Of a stretch of DNA of 64,000 nucleotides, positions 23,501-35,575 are shown in pieces (the stretch's first letter is position 1; every line of letters starts with the position of its first letter). A model generated the notes under the pieces. It had not been told where the DNA came from, made no database searches, and worked only from the letters and a program-made list of their open reading frames with translations. A program made the translations under genes and the position numbers. This DNA comes from Diorhabda sublineata. Its lineage: Eukaryota; Arthropoda; Insecta; Coleoptera; Chrysomelidae. The stretch is taken from contig NC_079481.1 in the NCBI RefSeq assembly GCF_026230105.1, forward strand, positions 13,161,042-13,225,041, read 5' to 3'.

Positions 23501-25439
23501 TGTAGTACTGCAAAGGTTCTCAAGATATTATTCATAAATCAGGATGCTATGAAAAGGAAATTCTACTTCACGAGTTCAAGGAGACATCCTGAGAAGAAAG
23601 TCAAAATAACACATTGAAATTAAGAAAACATAAGTTATGAATTGTTCTACATAGAGCCGGTATGTATTACTGAGCTCCAAGATAAATCAGAATTCAATTC
23701 TCAAGTTTCATATCTTTCTGTGAAAAGTAGACTTGAACATCGTCCTTTTCGATAAACGTATTAAAAAATCTTTTTTTATATTTGCTTCTAACACTCCTGT
23801 ATATACCACCAACACGAAATGTGAGTTTAGTATTATACCTAATTCGAAATAATTTCACTGACAACTCTTTGAATTATTTCAAAATGATATGCAGGATGTT
23901 TCTGATTTAACTTAGTTATGATAAGAGTTCATAGTTAATTGTCTTCAATTGAATCAGTTAATTTACCAAATTTACTGTTTGATGCACACGTGCCAAGAAA
24001 ATAAAAGACACGAGAAATAATTCACTTAATTCCCATTTAATCTATAATTTTTTCAATTCTATTTATTCTCAACTATATACGATCAAAAGCTGAAAAAATA
24101 ACTAGTCGATATTAAAATTTATATATACAAAATTTGATAATTTTTTAACGAGGGTTTATGGGTTATTCTCCTTTCCTATGGAACTTATTTTCCTTGGTAA
24201 ATAAAGAAAGACTGGTCAAGTATTATTACACTGGGTAACAAAAAATTATCTTCTGCAAATCCATGAAATTAATTCAACTGATTTTATGAGGACACTGGAA
24301 AAAGTTCATTATTTATATTTACATAGATTTAATTCACGTGAGCAGAAAATACTTAACATGGACAAACAAACAGATTCAATGTTTTAATAAAATAATTCGA
24401 TTGATCATCCTATTTTCCAGATCCTCCATACCAAAGAAATAAGTCGAAAGTATCATGATTCTAATATCTTCGTTAGCAAATAACAAATCATTGTGTTTTA
24501 ATGTTACTGGCATTAGAGAACGAAATCTAATTTAATTAATAATATAATTGCCTCATTGATGATCAAATTTCGAACATACACATCACACAATCATCCCCGT
24601 AGCACAGACACCTATATTAGAGTAACCTCAAACCAGTACTTGTTGTTTATAAGGAACTATTAGAAAAATATCTTAACTCAACAGCCTCGTCCTCGTAGTT
24701 CGAGAAAATCTCAATGGATTGCTGAAGAAATCATTCGAATGATAATCATTTTTACAAGTTACAAAATTAGATGTATAACCATCAGGTGTCATGGAGCAGT
24801 TCAATTCCATTCATCATTTCAAGAAAATGGGGTTTGTAAATAGATAGGAGGGTGAAGATTTCTACTGGTTACTTCGAAATCGGTGTTTGGATGTTTGTCG
24901 GCTGACCATCGATTTTTCGGTTGAAGTTAGCGTCGGTAGAAGCTTAACATAACTTGTGTCGTAAATTATTCAGAAAGGCACTATACCCAAATTATTTTGC
25001 TCAAACATAGTGTGTTTTCTAGGAGATTTGCTTTAAAAATGATTATTTTCTTATATTCTGTGTATAAAATCCAAAACTCGTATGAATATGAGAGACGCTT
25101 TTTTTGTTTTCATGTAAGATTTTTTTTGGCTCAAATGGGTTGTTATATGTGTTGAGCATCAAAGGTGATGGCAATTTTGATGACGTAACTTCTTAGTTGG
25201 TATATAATGTTTCGCTAAGACAGCAATTGTCCCATTTTTACCCAGAGATGATTAACAATAAGACGGTAGTTTAATCCAATGATTTTCTTTAACAAGAAAT
25301 ATTATAAACATTTAGAACTCGGGAAAAAACATACTTTTTACTATTGAAACTAAAATTAACGAATGTCAGTTCAAGCAAAATTGATTTCTTAGGAAAAATG
25401 AGAATTTTTCCTCTTTGTCTGACCATAATTTCTCTCTGG
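20521..25439. other. Long stretch without recognised genes
   Basis: Nearly 5 kb of AT-rich DNA. The only structures seen are a (GTAT)n-like patch near 21171-21185 and about four copies of CAACG at 22010-22033. Frames on both strands are short and lack motifs. I cannot tell intron from intergenic DNA. Confidence 0.4.
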
Positions 25440-26180
25440 AGGTTAAGTCAGTCTAATGTCATTTTTGGAAATGTGAGATGTATCAGGAACTTTTTCACTT
25501 TATCTGCGGTAAAGGACAACAGTTCTCCAATTGTTCTAATTTCTACAAGAGGATAATCTCCCACCTCTGGATTCCGTTTTAGCGCCTCAAAATTAATTGG
25601 GTCTACTTCAATCTCAATATTATTTTCTGGAAAACCAACCAATTACGACTCTTCGTCTCCATCATCGCTCTCATTAATTTTTTGTTTCAGTACGTTGTTT
25701 TTCTTGTTACTGCATTGGTATCATGGTTTTTTGGGTTTTTTTTCTTGCTTTGGCTTTAGAAAATCTGACACTTCTGATAAGATGAATTGACCAGATACAG
25801 ACGCATCTTCTAAGTTTATTTCATCACGTTGTGGATTTGATTTAATTACTTTCAATTTCAATCAGAAATATACCTCTCAGTTACGAAACTTTGTATAAAA
25901 TCTATTTCCCTTAATAATAATCTATCAAAATGAAAAATTTCACATTTTCTGAAAGCTGATGTAACATAATTTTTTTGAAAGCAACCACTTTTTCCTGGAT
26001 GATGCAATAACCAATTATCTACTTGATAAGCTAATTTGAAAGGCTTGAAGACACTGACGTCCAAATGTTGTAATTTGTTTGTTGAGTAAGGCGGAAATGT
26101 CACTATTAAGACGCCGTTTTCTTTTGCGAAATTTACGCATAACATAAGTGGTTCTAATGATTATCATATAAAAGTAAATC
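25440..26180 (-). pseudogene. pogo/Tigger-like transposase, C-terminal remnant
   Basis: The minus strand carries the end of a DDE_1 catalytic domain. NFAKENGVLIVTFPPYSTN leads into KLQHLDVSVFKPFKLAYQ, matching the pogo/Tigger block KLQPLDVSVFGPFK with the third catalytic Asp present. Just upstream, DNHxNH recalls the second Asp region (DNHxSH). The following REIDFIQSFVTERYIS corresponds to the inter-domain tail. Past stops and a frameshift, EINLEDASVSGQFILSEVSD and then EVGDYPLVEIRT (25448-25642) look like the linker and the small GDYVLVKF-type C-terminal domain of some insect copies. No N-terminal HTH was found. It is not close in sequence to the 44.8-kb pogo element. Confidence 0.7.
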
Positions 26181-26647
26181 AGGATTATCCTTGGAGCTGC
26201 AAGTATGATGGATTAAATTCTTCATTACTCTAATAAATAAATTTGAATCCATCCTTCAAGATGTTGTCGCGAGACCTAGAGTTTCAGCTTATGCTCCAGA
26301 GATTATGAGTCCTTCATAGGGTACTGGTGGAAATACCATAGAAGGCATTAGATACTTTCAAAATATAATAAAACAATTTGTTACCAACACTCCTTTTTCA
26401 TTTCAGGTGACCTCACTAGCTTTTTATGCCAAAATTTTTGTTGATTTACGAACCGTCACTGACGCAGTCTTATCCAAATTATATATTCGGTGAATTTTTT
26501 ATCGACTTATTACTTTATACGAATTATCAAAAAATTTATTGACATTGTGTCGATTGAAGGATGAAATTTGTGCAATTTGTACAGCCTTCTGCAGTTCTTA
26601 ATGGTCTATAACTTGATTCGTGCGCTTTTTTCTCAAAATTTGAACGT

Positions 26648-27075
26648 TTATTTAAGAAAAACATGTACATAGTATTCAAAGTATTGCTTATCTGAAACTA
26701 TGACCTTTTCCCATTTTTTTGGCAATTTGTGAATCCTATCCCAAAATAACTGCGCCGGCTTGGAAGTCAAGAATGAATCAAGCCAATTTTTGATATCTTG
26801 CTCTTGATGTGAACCGTTTTCCAGTAAGGGCGCTCTGCATCGACCGGAACAAATGGTAGTCTGGGCTATACAGCGGGAGGGATAAAACTTCACATCCACT
26901 GTTTTCCAAATAGTTCTTAACCGGAATAGCAACGTGGGACCGAGCGTTGTCATGATGGAAAATTATCGCATCGTGTCTGGTCGCATATTCTGGGCGTTTT
27001 TCGGCTACTGGCTTCTTCAAACGGATTGATTGTGTTCGGTAGCGTTCTCCATTGATGGTTGCCAAAGTTTGTCAA
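26648..27075 (-). pseudogene. mariner transposase, C-terminal half
   Basis: The minus strand reads TINGERYRTQSIRLKK, RPEYATRHDAIIFHHDNARS (the HDNAR block with the second catalytic Asp), EVLSLPLYSPD, then YHLFRSMQSALTGKRF. Next, in another frame, come IKNWLDSFLTSKPAQLFWD and LPKKWEKVIVSDKQYF, ending just before a stop at the usual mariner C-terminus. The stretch IAPSD normally found between SPD and YHLF is missing, a short in-frame deletion beside the third catalytic Asp. One frameshift near 26780. The N-terminal half was not found. Confidence 0.85.
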
Positions 27076-28498
27076 CCTATTCTTCTTTTGCCATAGATAT
27101 AACCTCCCGACCTTTTATTACAGCCTTTGCTCTACAAAATTCGTCGATTGGCTTTTTTTGGAGGATATCTAGGCATTTTTAAGCCTTTTGTACAACAAAA
27201 TGACTCATTAAAAGTAAATATTGCCTGGAATTACCACTTTCATAAAGAAGTGTCTCATTGTTAGAACCCAACCTAACCTCAATTTTATTCAGTGTCCTCA
27301 AATATCACCAACACTACTCCAAAGACTCTGCTTTAGTCTAATGGCACGATAGTTATTTAACTTCAACCCTAACGTTCATAAAACGTCCATTAATAAAGTG
27401 TGAATATTTACTTTCGATGGGAAATGTTACCACTTCATTATTATCTACTCGTAAACTGACTGCATTTGAAAGTAAAATTCTGACAAGGTGGATTGTTATT
27501 ACCAACATGTACATGTAGTGCCAACTGTTAAATATTAAAATAACTATAATATGGTGTGCGCCTCAATGTAAACTATGTCTTCTCGTAAGTGTTTCTAGAG
27601 TCGTATTCAAATTGACGTATTCGAATTTGCTAGTGTAGAGTGAATTCATAATATTTGAGGATACGGTACTTCTGTGGTGTATGGTAATGTGGAAGGAAAA
27701 CGCTGTATTTCATACGCCGACTCCTGTTACTATCCCAGGCTTCTCAATTTTGAGAATGCCATAGAATTTTGATATTTACGGGTTGGTAAAAGATAATTTA
27801 TACTTAAGTGTACTAGTTACAATATTCTTGACTATTATTTTCACACTTGTGATCATTGTATTGGATCTTTTGAGATCTTTCGTTCACCATCGTCAGGTAT
27901 AACAAAATTTAAAACCTTTTTCAACATGTCTTTCTTTTTTTATCGAAAGTTTGGGAAGAAAGATCTTTAAATGTTGACGATTTATCGATGAAAAAATCTT
28001 CTGGTCATATCCAGATAATGATTTGGATTTCTTCTTAATATTAGCATTGGAGACAGCTGCATCATTAGTAAACAGTTTCCATACTAATCTGTAAGCAAAT
28101 AATGTATTCAAATATATCACAAGCCGATATTTGATAAGTATAGAACCCTATTTTCCATATCAATATACGATTGATGTCAAAATTTGTCGTCCGTATATCT
28201 GGAGTAATTTTCGAACATTCCCATTACAAAACGTTAACTGAACATAGCCGAATTGTTACCTGATTCGAGACATGATTTCAATGTATTCATGGTCATCATC
28301 ATCGTCAATTAATTCTCTCCAACTCGAATATGGTGCAATGAAATTACACCCACTTTGAACGGACCTTATTGGAACTCCCTCTGCTAATAACTCAAATGGT
28401 TATTGAACTTGGTGAGATCTATTTGGGCTCTATTATATACCGTTGAAGCGAACTTAACTATGCCTATTCACTTCGAATTTAGAATCATTTGCTTACCA
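27076..28498. other. AT-rich DNA, nothing recognised
   Basis: No domain or repeat recognised. The part next to 27075 may hold unrecognisable mariner N-terminal sequence. Confidence 0.35.
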
Positions 28499-29250
28499 TT
28501 AGAATCGTGGTATATACCCCGTACTTTCAAATAACTGTGTATTATAATAAATGTAATGGAAAAATTGTGTTTTGAGATGATTTACTTTGAGTTTATAAAT
28601 GTTTTGGTGAAAAATCAGTTCAAAAAATTGTCTCCACCTATTTCGATCTTTATCAAAATACTGGATACCATTTTTTTGATGGGGGAAATCTTGATGAAGA
28701 TCTAGGAAGTAGTCCCTAGTTGCGAATTTACCCAGGGGTGTTGCATCTCCTTCTGGATAAACCTGAAGGGTCACTCCGCCTCTCTGAGGCTACCTAAACA
28801 CTTACCAGCTAGAACCCTTATACTTCTAACCGTTTTCAACCCATGGATCATGCCTGGCCGTGAAGGCGATACTTCATTCGCCATGGGTTTAATAATTACT
28901 GATTTTTTTCTTTACTGTATAATTGCATAATTTTTTCGTCCTTACTCGTTTATTTTTCCATGTTTTTTCATTATTATTCCTTTTTTTACGCATTTTATTC
29001 TCTTTTTTCCTTTTTTCTCTTTAATACAATGAGTCTTGCCTGCTTCGTCTCTTTCGTACCCACGATACGAACAGCTCTCGTTCTCTCTTTTACTTGAACG
29101 TTCGAGGTAACTCCAAACCCCGTGGAACGTGAGGAACTGTATAACATAGTATAAGTCGTTCTGAGTCGTTCTGAATCTACAGTTCCCTCACATACTTTAC
29201 CAAACATTCTTTGGACTTTCTCTGTCTCACTATACCACATTCACTACCAT
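28499..29250. other. Unrecognised region with two moderate minus-strand frames
   Basis: Minus frames at 28499-28774 (91 codons) and 28995-29240 (81 codons) show no motif I know. Between them, 28840-28892, AACCCATGG and CCATGGGTT form a short inverted repeat around a segment of higher GC. A retroelement origin is possible but unsupported. Confidence 0.25.
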
Positions 29251-29432
29251 TTATGTATTATTTCCTTTTCCTTTCACTCTCTTTCACTTGGTACTATTTT
29301 GGTGACACCGATCTCAAATTTCACACACTATTATCCATTTCTGCTCTCTTCCAATACGATCGCTTCAGTCTTTTATCTTGCAATCTCAGACCAACGTTTT
29401 TCCCATCCACGTACATACTTTCTTGTTCATTG

Positions 29433-29457
29433 TTCATTAGTTAGTTAGTTAGTTAGT
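29433..29457. repeat. Short TTAG tetranucleotide repeat
   Basis: About five copies of TTAG in a row. Simple-sequence DNA; no function implied. Confidence 0.85.
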
Positions 29458-29469
29458 TCATTGAACCAT

Positions 29470-29605
29470 CCGAATTTTCATTTTCCAGGTATATGAGCTG
29501 ATCAAATGGTTTGGATTCTCATTCTGATCCTGAGTACTCCATCATACAATATGTTCCACAGGACTGGTCCTACGACGGAGCCTTGTGGAAAAAAGAGGTT
29601 GTGGA
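29470..29605 (-). pseudogene. R1-clade reverse transcriptase fragment
   Basis: The minus strand reads PQGSVVGPVLWNILYDGVLR, RT motif B in the form typical of R1-clade LINEs; compare AGVPQGSVLGS...NILYDGVLRLE in the element at 5.6-11.3 kb. A stop follows within ten codons and no motif C is visible. It is an old, severely truncated relative or a very decayed copy. Confidence 0.7.
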
Positions 29606-30434
29606 ATGACGAATTCATCAACAAACTCAGATAGTTCTACATCAGAAGTTGTCTACGTAGAACAAATATCAGTTTTTTTATTAAGTATGGACACTATACT
29701 AGTTAGGGCTGTTTCAATTATTATCAATTTTTTTCATTTCAAATAATATTTTTTGGATATTCAACAAATAAATCATGAAATGAAATTTTTTTGTGGAGTT
29801 ACCTGATTGTATCAACATTTTGGATTCAAACCCAATACAAAAATAGTAAATTATTCGCGGTAGCAAGTTTATATTCATTCTTTCAACTTACCTTCTGGGA
29901 GAATGTGATTGTTTTTCTCAAATTTTTCACCCAAACCGAGACAAAGCTTATACACGGACACTGCATCCAATTTGAAAGTTATTTCCCTCACGTGGATTTC
30001 ATATTGACCGAAAAGCAAAGCAGTGACGTAACCTTTAGTATTACTAGTTCAGATAAAAAATATTTCCTCGTCCGTACAGTTTGACCATACTACAGCCACC
30101 ACTTCATTTTTCCACCATAAAAAAATTATAACATGTGAATACGAGGGTTGCTATCTGAAAACTTAATTGGAAACCATCGTAATCATATTTTGAAAACACT
30201 AACACACTGAATACCCTTTTCGATGCCATTATATTAATACTCACAATTTCACTAGTCTATGAAGACGATGACGGGCTTATAGAAACAAAAAATATTGAAA
30301 AAACCGTAAATATTTACTTTCAAAGAAAGCGGTTCTTTTTGGGATTCTAAATTAGAGAATGTAATGGTCCAAGCTGTTTCCGATAAATCATTTTCCTCCA
30401 ATCGGTCATAAAAGTCAGCTGAAAATACTCAATG
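29606..30434. other. AT-rich DNA, nothing recognised
   Basis: A 97-codon plus frame at 29791-30084 has no recognisable motif, biased composition and no supporting context. I do not call it a gene. Confidence 0.35.
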
Positions 30435-30610
30435 ATCAGATTGGATAAGCCAGAGCACATACAGTTGAGCACTACCATTTGATGACATGTTTTTTGATTG
30501 GCATCCCGAACGCTCATCGTATGTCAAACTATTTAGGCCTCGTTGACATCCAGCAACTAAAAATTCTACGGTGATTGATGATGGTGCAGAATATTTCTCA
30601 TAAGGGTAAA
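30435..30610 (-). pseudogene. Possible mariner N-terminal HTH fragment
   Basis: A minus frame reads EKYSAPSSITVEFLVAGCQ and then RGLNSLTYDERSG. This resembles the second helix-turn-helix and linker of mariner transposases (xxAPSxxTVxxWxxxFKRGRxSLxDDERSGRP). About 50 codons remain before a stop. It rests on one motif. Confidence 0.4.
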
Positions 30611-31574
30611 TGTACTGACTTTTGAAATCAAATTTATTTACAGCTCAATACTGAATTCTCTACGTTTTCAGAGAAAAAATTACTTATATAGCTTTCAAAT
30701 AGAAAGTAAGCTTCTAATATGATTTATGATTGAAATCTATCAATGAACTTTTGCCATCTTCAGGATAAGATGCTCACATTTTGACATATTTATCTAATGT
30801 GTACCCCAGATAGTTTACCATTGTGTGGGGGGATATACGGCTTAACTTTTGTTGGTTCTAAGAATAGTAGAAGTATAATCCTGTAGCTTTTGTCGTAGGA
30901 AATGATCGGCCCTTTCTTTCAGTCCCCACGACAAGTTGTATAGCCTCCGGTGCTGAACCCTAACCAAAGAAGAGCCAGAGGCGGTAGAAGACAAGGCATC
31001 AAATTGCGACGCAAAATACGATGGGGTTATATCGAAATGACAGAGAGGAAGTGAAATGTCTTGTTTATCAAGTATCTGCACATTTTGAAACGGTTGTTGA
31101 ATGCCTTATAGAGCAGGCTTCCTCAAACGTGTGTTTTGGTATTCACAGAAACCACAACAGCAGTTGAAAGTTACCTCGATGTATCTCTAGTTGGTATTTG
31201 CGTCAAGTAACTAAAACATTGACTCTCCGCCTCTATTTTCCCAATTTATTTCTAGCGTCGTTTGAGAAAAACTAATATTATTGAAGGAAATCAATTCAAG
31301 TTTGTCATTTCTATATCCTGCCTCCTTGAACAATCCCATCATGAACTCATTCGAAAGAGAAGAAACAAACCAATTTCCAATAACACAATACTTCCATACT
31401 CCTACGGAAGTGAGCTTCAGAGAATACCATTTCATCTACACCAACCCATTTGAACAGCAAGGAATGTTGAACACCTAGGATCTGTAGTAGTACTAGCAAC
31501 CGAGATTAACACGTTCAAACTATCTCCACATAATAACGTACATACTGGAGTACTCTACTCCAAATTAGTAGAAG
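30611..31574. other. Unassigned; possible 5' part of the next LINE
   Basis: Frames at 30842-31081 (-) and 31262-31478 (+) carry no recognised motif. The plus-strand DNA directly before 31575 could be decayed RT sequence of the element whose RNase H follows. Confidence 0.3.
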
Positions 31575-31985
31575 GAATTATTACAATAGAAAAGCTATAA
31601 TCACAGACTCTATGAGCTCAGTCCATTCAACAACTTTATCCCAAACACCCAGTAGGTGTCTTCATTGAAACTCAAAAACACCTTATGCAGCAATCGCAAA
31701 TGTATCAGTTATTTGAGTCCCTTCACACACCGGCATCCCAGGATATGGAGAAGCAGACCAATGTGACAAAGAAGCAACAGATATTAACGAAGCCAGTATT
31801 AACTATAAAAAGATAATCAAAACAGAAGTTTAGTGCGAGGGAGTGCAAGAGATATTACAATCTATGAAATCATACGTTCTACTAAGGAAAAATAGGGGCA
31901 CTTCAATCAAGAAAATCTACCAATGTGTGAATCTTGTGATGATGTGAAACATTTATTGCTGAACTGGCAAAAGTACAGAAACTAA
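31575..31985 (+). pseudogene. LINE RNase H domain and C-terminal finger, remnant
   Basis: One plus frame reads RKAIITDSMSSVHSTT (RNase H block with ITDSxSSLxAI), two stops later VPSHTGIPGYGEADQCDKEA (block WIPSHxGIxGNExADxxAKxA with the last catalytic Asp), then DINEASINYKKII. After a frameshift, DDVKHLLLNWQKY resembles the HxLxxCxxY end of the C-terminal finger. An RNase H domain after the RT occurs in the I and jockey-related LINE groups. RNase H in these elements removes the RNA template strand during cDNA synthesis. Stops and frameshifts show it is dead. Confidence 0.75.
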
Positions 31986-33745
31986 CAACTTTCCAAACAA
32001 TATATCTCTACATGTCGCTAATAACCTTTGTAGTTGAAACGACAATGAATTTAGGAAAAAAAATATACAATCAAAGTTTGTCATTTCTGTATACTGAAGA
32101 TTGATAGTAAGATAAAACCGGCTAAATTTGTGATACGCCAATGAATTAAATGGGAAAGGCCTTTGTCTGGGTTAGCTCTAAATAAAATTACCGGACCCCA
32201 GCGAACGGACTTTACGGTTAGAAGATAAGGAATCTCCATATAAGCAGCAAACTTATTTCATAAAATATAAATGTATTCGATATTATTGCTTTCTTTGACG
32301 CAGTTCTGCATAGTTGAGTTCGTTCTTTGGAGAGCCCCGCGGTAGTTGCTGAAGTTTATAGAAAGTTTCCAAGATGATTTTAGTAGCAGTAAAGGGAAAA
32401 GGTTATTTCGTAGATGTGTGATACATTACATTCGATTTGAAAGGATTTCATAACTTTCTTTCCCCTCAGATTCATATATAAATACTCTTGAATTTTCTAG
32501 TGTTTTTAAATCAGTTAGTTTATTTTTATATAATTTTTGAAAGATTGATAAAAAAAATTGACGTTTCGATTCAACTTTTTTAAAATATGATATTGACAAA
32601 GCCATATATTAAATTTTGAATTCGTAGGTGGGCCAAATTGAAATTAAAAAAAATAAAGTGAATTATTATAACATTTTATTTATTAAATTATATAAGTATA
32701 TAATAGACGGTTATGAAAAATCATATCAAAGTTAAAAAGATGGTAGGTAATTATGCTGAGCTCGAGATGCCTAACTTTTATAGTTTTTGACAATTATGGA
32801 ACTCGACACAACAATTATGGAAATTGCACGCGCACACGCGCACCACACAAACAAATGCACAATACCTTCACAATCACTATTTTGTAGTACAATTGAAATC
32901 CTCCTGCAGCCATATCGCTTCGATTACACGACTCAACTGACTCACGTAGCGCCGACGCACGCGTTTTAAATGGTTAGGGAAGGTTCTAGTCTAGATTCGA
33001 AGCACGTTGAACATTCCATCGTTCTCGACAAAAATAATAGGATATTTCAGCTTGCTGCTAAGAGATGGCGATACTGTCTTTAGCTTGACTAGGCACGCTC
33101 TGCCCTTGAAATTACTTATAAACATCCGTAGACTTGAAAGTACGGGTAGTTAAAACATATTTAGAGGAATCGAATGAAGTCTAAAAGCTCTAAGAAACAT
33201 GATTTTTCTTTCTGTGACAGATTGCGATCGCGAGCCTAAGGGCCGGAAGCGGGTCGTATCTTTGACATGACTGACCTTCATGATGAATATCAGAATAAGG
33301 ATGAAATCAAAATAGAAATTTGTTCTAACGAGTGATTTTTTTACTGGTATCTTTTTTGCAACACTGGTTTTGACAGATCACGCGTGGATCGTGTCTTGTG
33401 TCATTATCAAACTTGTTAAATTTGGTCTATAATTTAATCTTGAATCGACTCACGAACGAAAACCGCCTGCAAATTCATGCTCGGTTAAGAGAGTGCTTCG
33501 CACAGCAAATTTCGAACCCAGTTTACACAGTGACCTTGTTTTTATTGTACAACTTTAATACTTTAATTAAATTGAAATTATTAGGTAAAGTATGAACCTT
33601 CTTCTCCTACAACGCCAAGAAAAGAAGTCGAACTATCGAAGATACAACAAAAGTATAAACACGAATGAAAATGCCAATTTGATTAACGATTGATCCTCTA
33701 TGCGAACTTAATCCTTAATGCAAATGTTTTAACGTCTACTACGAT
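31986..33745. other. Unassigned; includes a GC-richer patch at 32780-33070
   Basis: No coding motif. The patch at 32780-33070 (gcgcacacgcgcacc, cgccgacgcacgcg) stands out from the AT-rich background and may be part of an unrecognised element's end or a host regulatory segment. No paired terminal repeat was found. Confidence 0.3.
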
Positions 33746-33769
33746 CCCCGTCCCATTTCAGTTGGCCCA
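33746..33769 (+). repeat. Left terminal inverted repeat of the Tc1-like element
   Basis: ccccgtcccatttcagttgg followed by ccca. It is the reverse complement of 35243-35266 with one mismatch. Confidence 0.9.
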
Positions 33770-34108
33770 CTTAGAAAAATTCGAAATTATTAAACTTTAT
33801 TTCAAAATGCTAAAAAGTAGCTGTTAGTAAAATGATTTAAGCTTTCAGTTTCACGTCTAAAATAGGTTTTGGATGAATATTGTCAAATATTTTGAATCAT
33901 ATTTAATATGTTGGAAATAGATAAGTCTTGTTGATAATAATTTTTTATGCATATACAAGGATTCATTGTTTCCAAATTGTGTTCATAGTTTCATTAGGTC
34001 TAAAATACGGAAATATTAAAATAGGCTGTATAAGTCATATTTTCACAAAATTATTTTAAGTGACAGATAGATTTTTGAAGTAATAATGCTGGTATAATTT
34101 TTAAAATA

Positions 34109-35045
34109 GGTAGAGGAAAAGTTATTGATGAAAAACATTCGATTTATCATAAAAATGGTAAAAACAACTCAGAAATCGCGAAAGTTGTAAACATGTCAAA
34201 ATACAGTGTTCGAAATATAGTTCGTTTGTATAAAGCAAATGGTTCGATTGTCCTTAAACTCCGGTACGTAAGAAAATCGAAATTGTCAGACAAAGATAAA
34301 CGATTGTTAAAAAGAATTCAACAAAACAGATGTGCTAACTATGGTCAACTGAGTGTGAAAAATGCAGTGGGTAGTCGGGTTTCAAGATCAACATGTCACA
34401 GAGAGGCTGAAAAATTAGGATTTCGGACATACAAGGTGAATTTTATAATACCTTAGCTTAATGCATATTTTTCTAAATTTAAATTTTCTTTACATAAGCT
34501 AAGGAAAAGTCATTATTGACTCAAAACCAAAAGAAAAATAGACTTAAATGGGCCAAAGAGCATAAAAATTTGAATTTTGAACAGTGGAGCTGTATACATT
34601 GGAGTGATCAGTCCCGTTTTGAGGTTTGCGTGGGTTACGATCGAAGTAGAGTTTTTCTACAACAAAATGATGCTTTTCATCCAGATTGTTTGAAGCAGAA
34701 AGTGAAATTTCCGGCATCTGTGATGGTGTGGGGCTCGATATCTGCAAGAGTAGTGGGAAAACTGCATTTCATAAACGGAATTGTCAATACAGAAAAGTAC
34801 CTGGATATTTTAGAAGAATCATTCAAGAGAAATAACTATAACCGCTGAGAAAGCCTTTATTTTTCAGTAACATGGAGTAACATGGCATAAGTCAAAATAG
34901 GCCTAAAAATGGTTTTCAGACAAAAATATTCCACTTTTAGAGTGGCACTTTGGCATGAAATGAAAAAGGAGTTGCGTGCAAATCCAGCTAGAACTGTCAT
35001 GGAATTAAAAGAAAGACTACAAGAAATTTAGGATGATGATGTTAG
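34109..35045 (+). pseudogene. Tc1-like transposase, one intron, catalytic region damaged
   Basis: DDE recombinase that cuts and pastes the element. N-terminal HTH region: GRGKVIDEKHSIYHKNGK, SEIAKVVNMSKYSVRNIV (first HTH), KLSDKDKRLLKRI (second HTH). The frame stops at 34454 unless an intron is removed at 34436-34503 (AAG|GTGAAT ... CTAAG|GAAAAG, phase 0, 68 bp), which joins FRTYK to EKSLLTQNQKKNRLKWAKEH. Then HWSDQSRFEV (first Asp), VMVWGSISA and GKLHFINGIVNTEKYLDILE follow. After 34848 stops appear; KNIPLLEWH then jumps to LWHEMKKELRANPARTVMEL, so about 11 codons, including the SPDLNPIE block with the third catalytic residue, are deleted. It cannot be active. Confidence 0.85.
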
Positions 35046-35242
35046 GCAATGGTAACTTTTGAAAGTATGTTTAATATTTATTTAGTTTTTGTCTTTTTTG
35101 GTTTGTAATTATATCATATGTTAAGACTTGTAACTTCTGTAAAAATATCTAAAATATTTATAGTAAATATAAAGTGCTCAAAACGAAGCAGTTTGCCGGT
35201 TTTCAATAGCTGAAAAAGCAATAATTAGTAATTTTTTTCAAT

Positions 35243-35266
35243 TGGGCCAACTGAAATTGGACGGGG
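35243..35266 (+). repeat. Right terminal inverted repeat of the Tc1-like element
   Basis: tgggccaactgaaattggac followed by gggg; it pairs with 33746-33769. Confidence 0.9.
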
Positions 35267-35575
35267 CTCTTCTGAAAATTAATGTTTTTTAGTCATTTTT
35301 AGTGAATTTCAATCGACGCTAGCGTCTTACACAAAGTTCATCCACAACTTGCCCAGTCTTTATAAAAGAAAACTTTGTTTTAAACTTCTTCAAAACCCCA
35401 ATTTTCATGTTATAAAACTAACGTGTTGACTGCGAGAAAAAATCTGATACTCACAGAATCTACTGATCTTACCTTCAGCTTCAAATGACTTTATCATTTT
35501 TACTGCGTTTTTCTTAAACAATTAGTAGTTTTTATCTCAATTTTTTATCCATGAAAATTCCATTTTACCAACAGA
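35267..35575. other. Unassigned AT-rich DNA
   Basis: Nothing recognised between the Tc1-like element and the duplicated block. Confidence 0.35.

Larger units (their letters stand above)
33746..35266 (+). mobile_element. Tc1-like DNA transposon, about 1.52 kb, inactive
   Basis: Bounded by inverted repeats whose outer 24 bp match at 23 of 24 positions, with looser similarity for another 10-12 bp inward. The length is typical for Tc1-family elements (about 1.5 kb). It contains one transposase gene on the plus strand. A TA target duplication, expected for this family, is not evident right beside the repeats, so the true termini may lie a few bases further out. Confidence 0.85.

Noticed and set aside
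29791..30084. 97-codon plus frame as a possible host exon
   Set aside because: No recognised domain, no splice pattern and no neighbouring coding sequence.
32780..33070. LTR of a retrovirus-like element
   Set aside because: GC-richer patch, but no paired repeat, primer-binding site or gag-pol sequence nearby.
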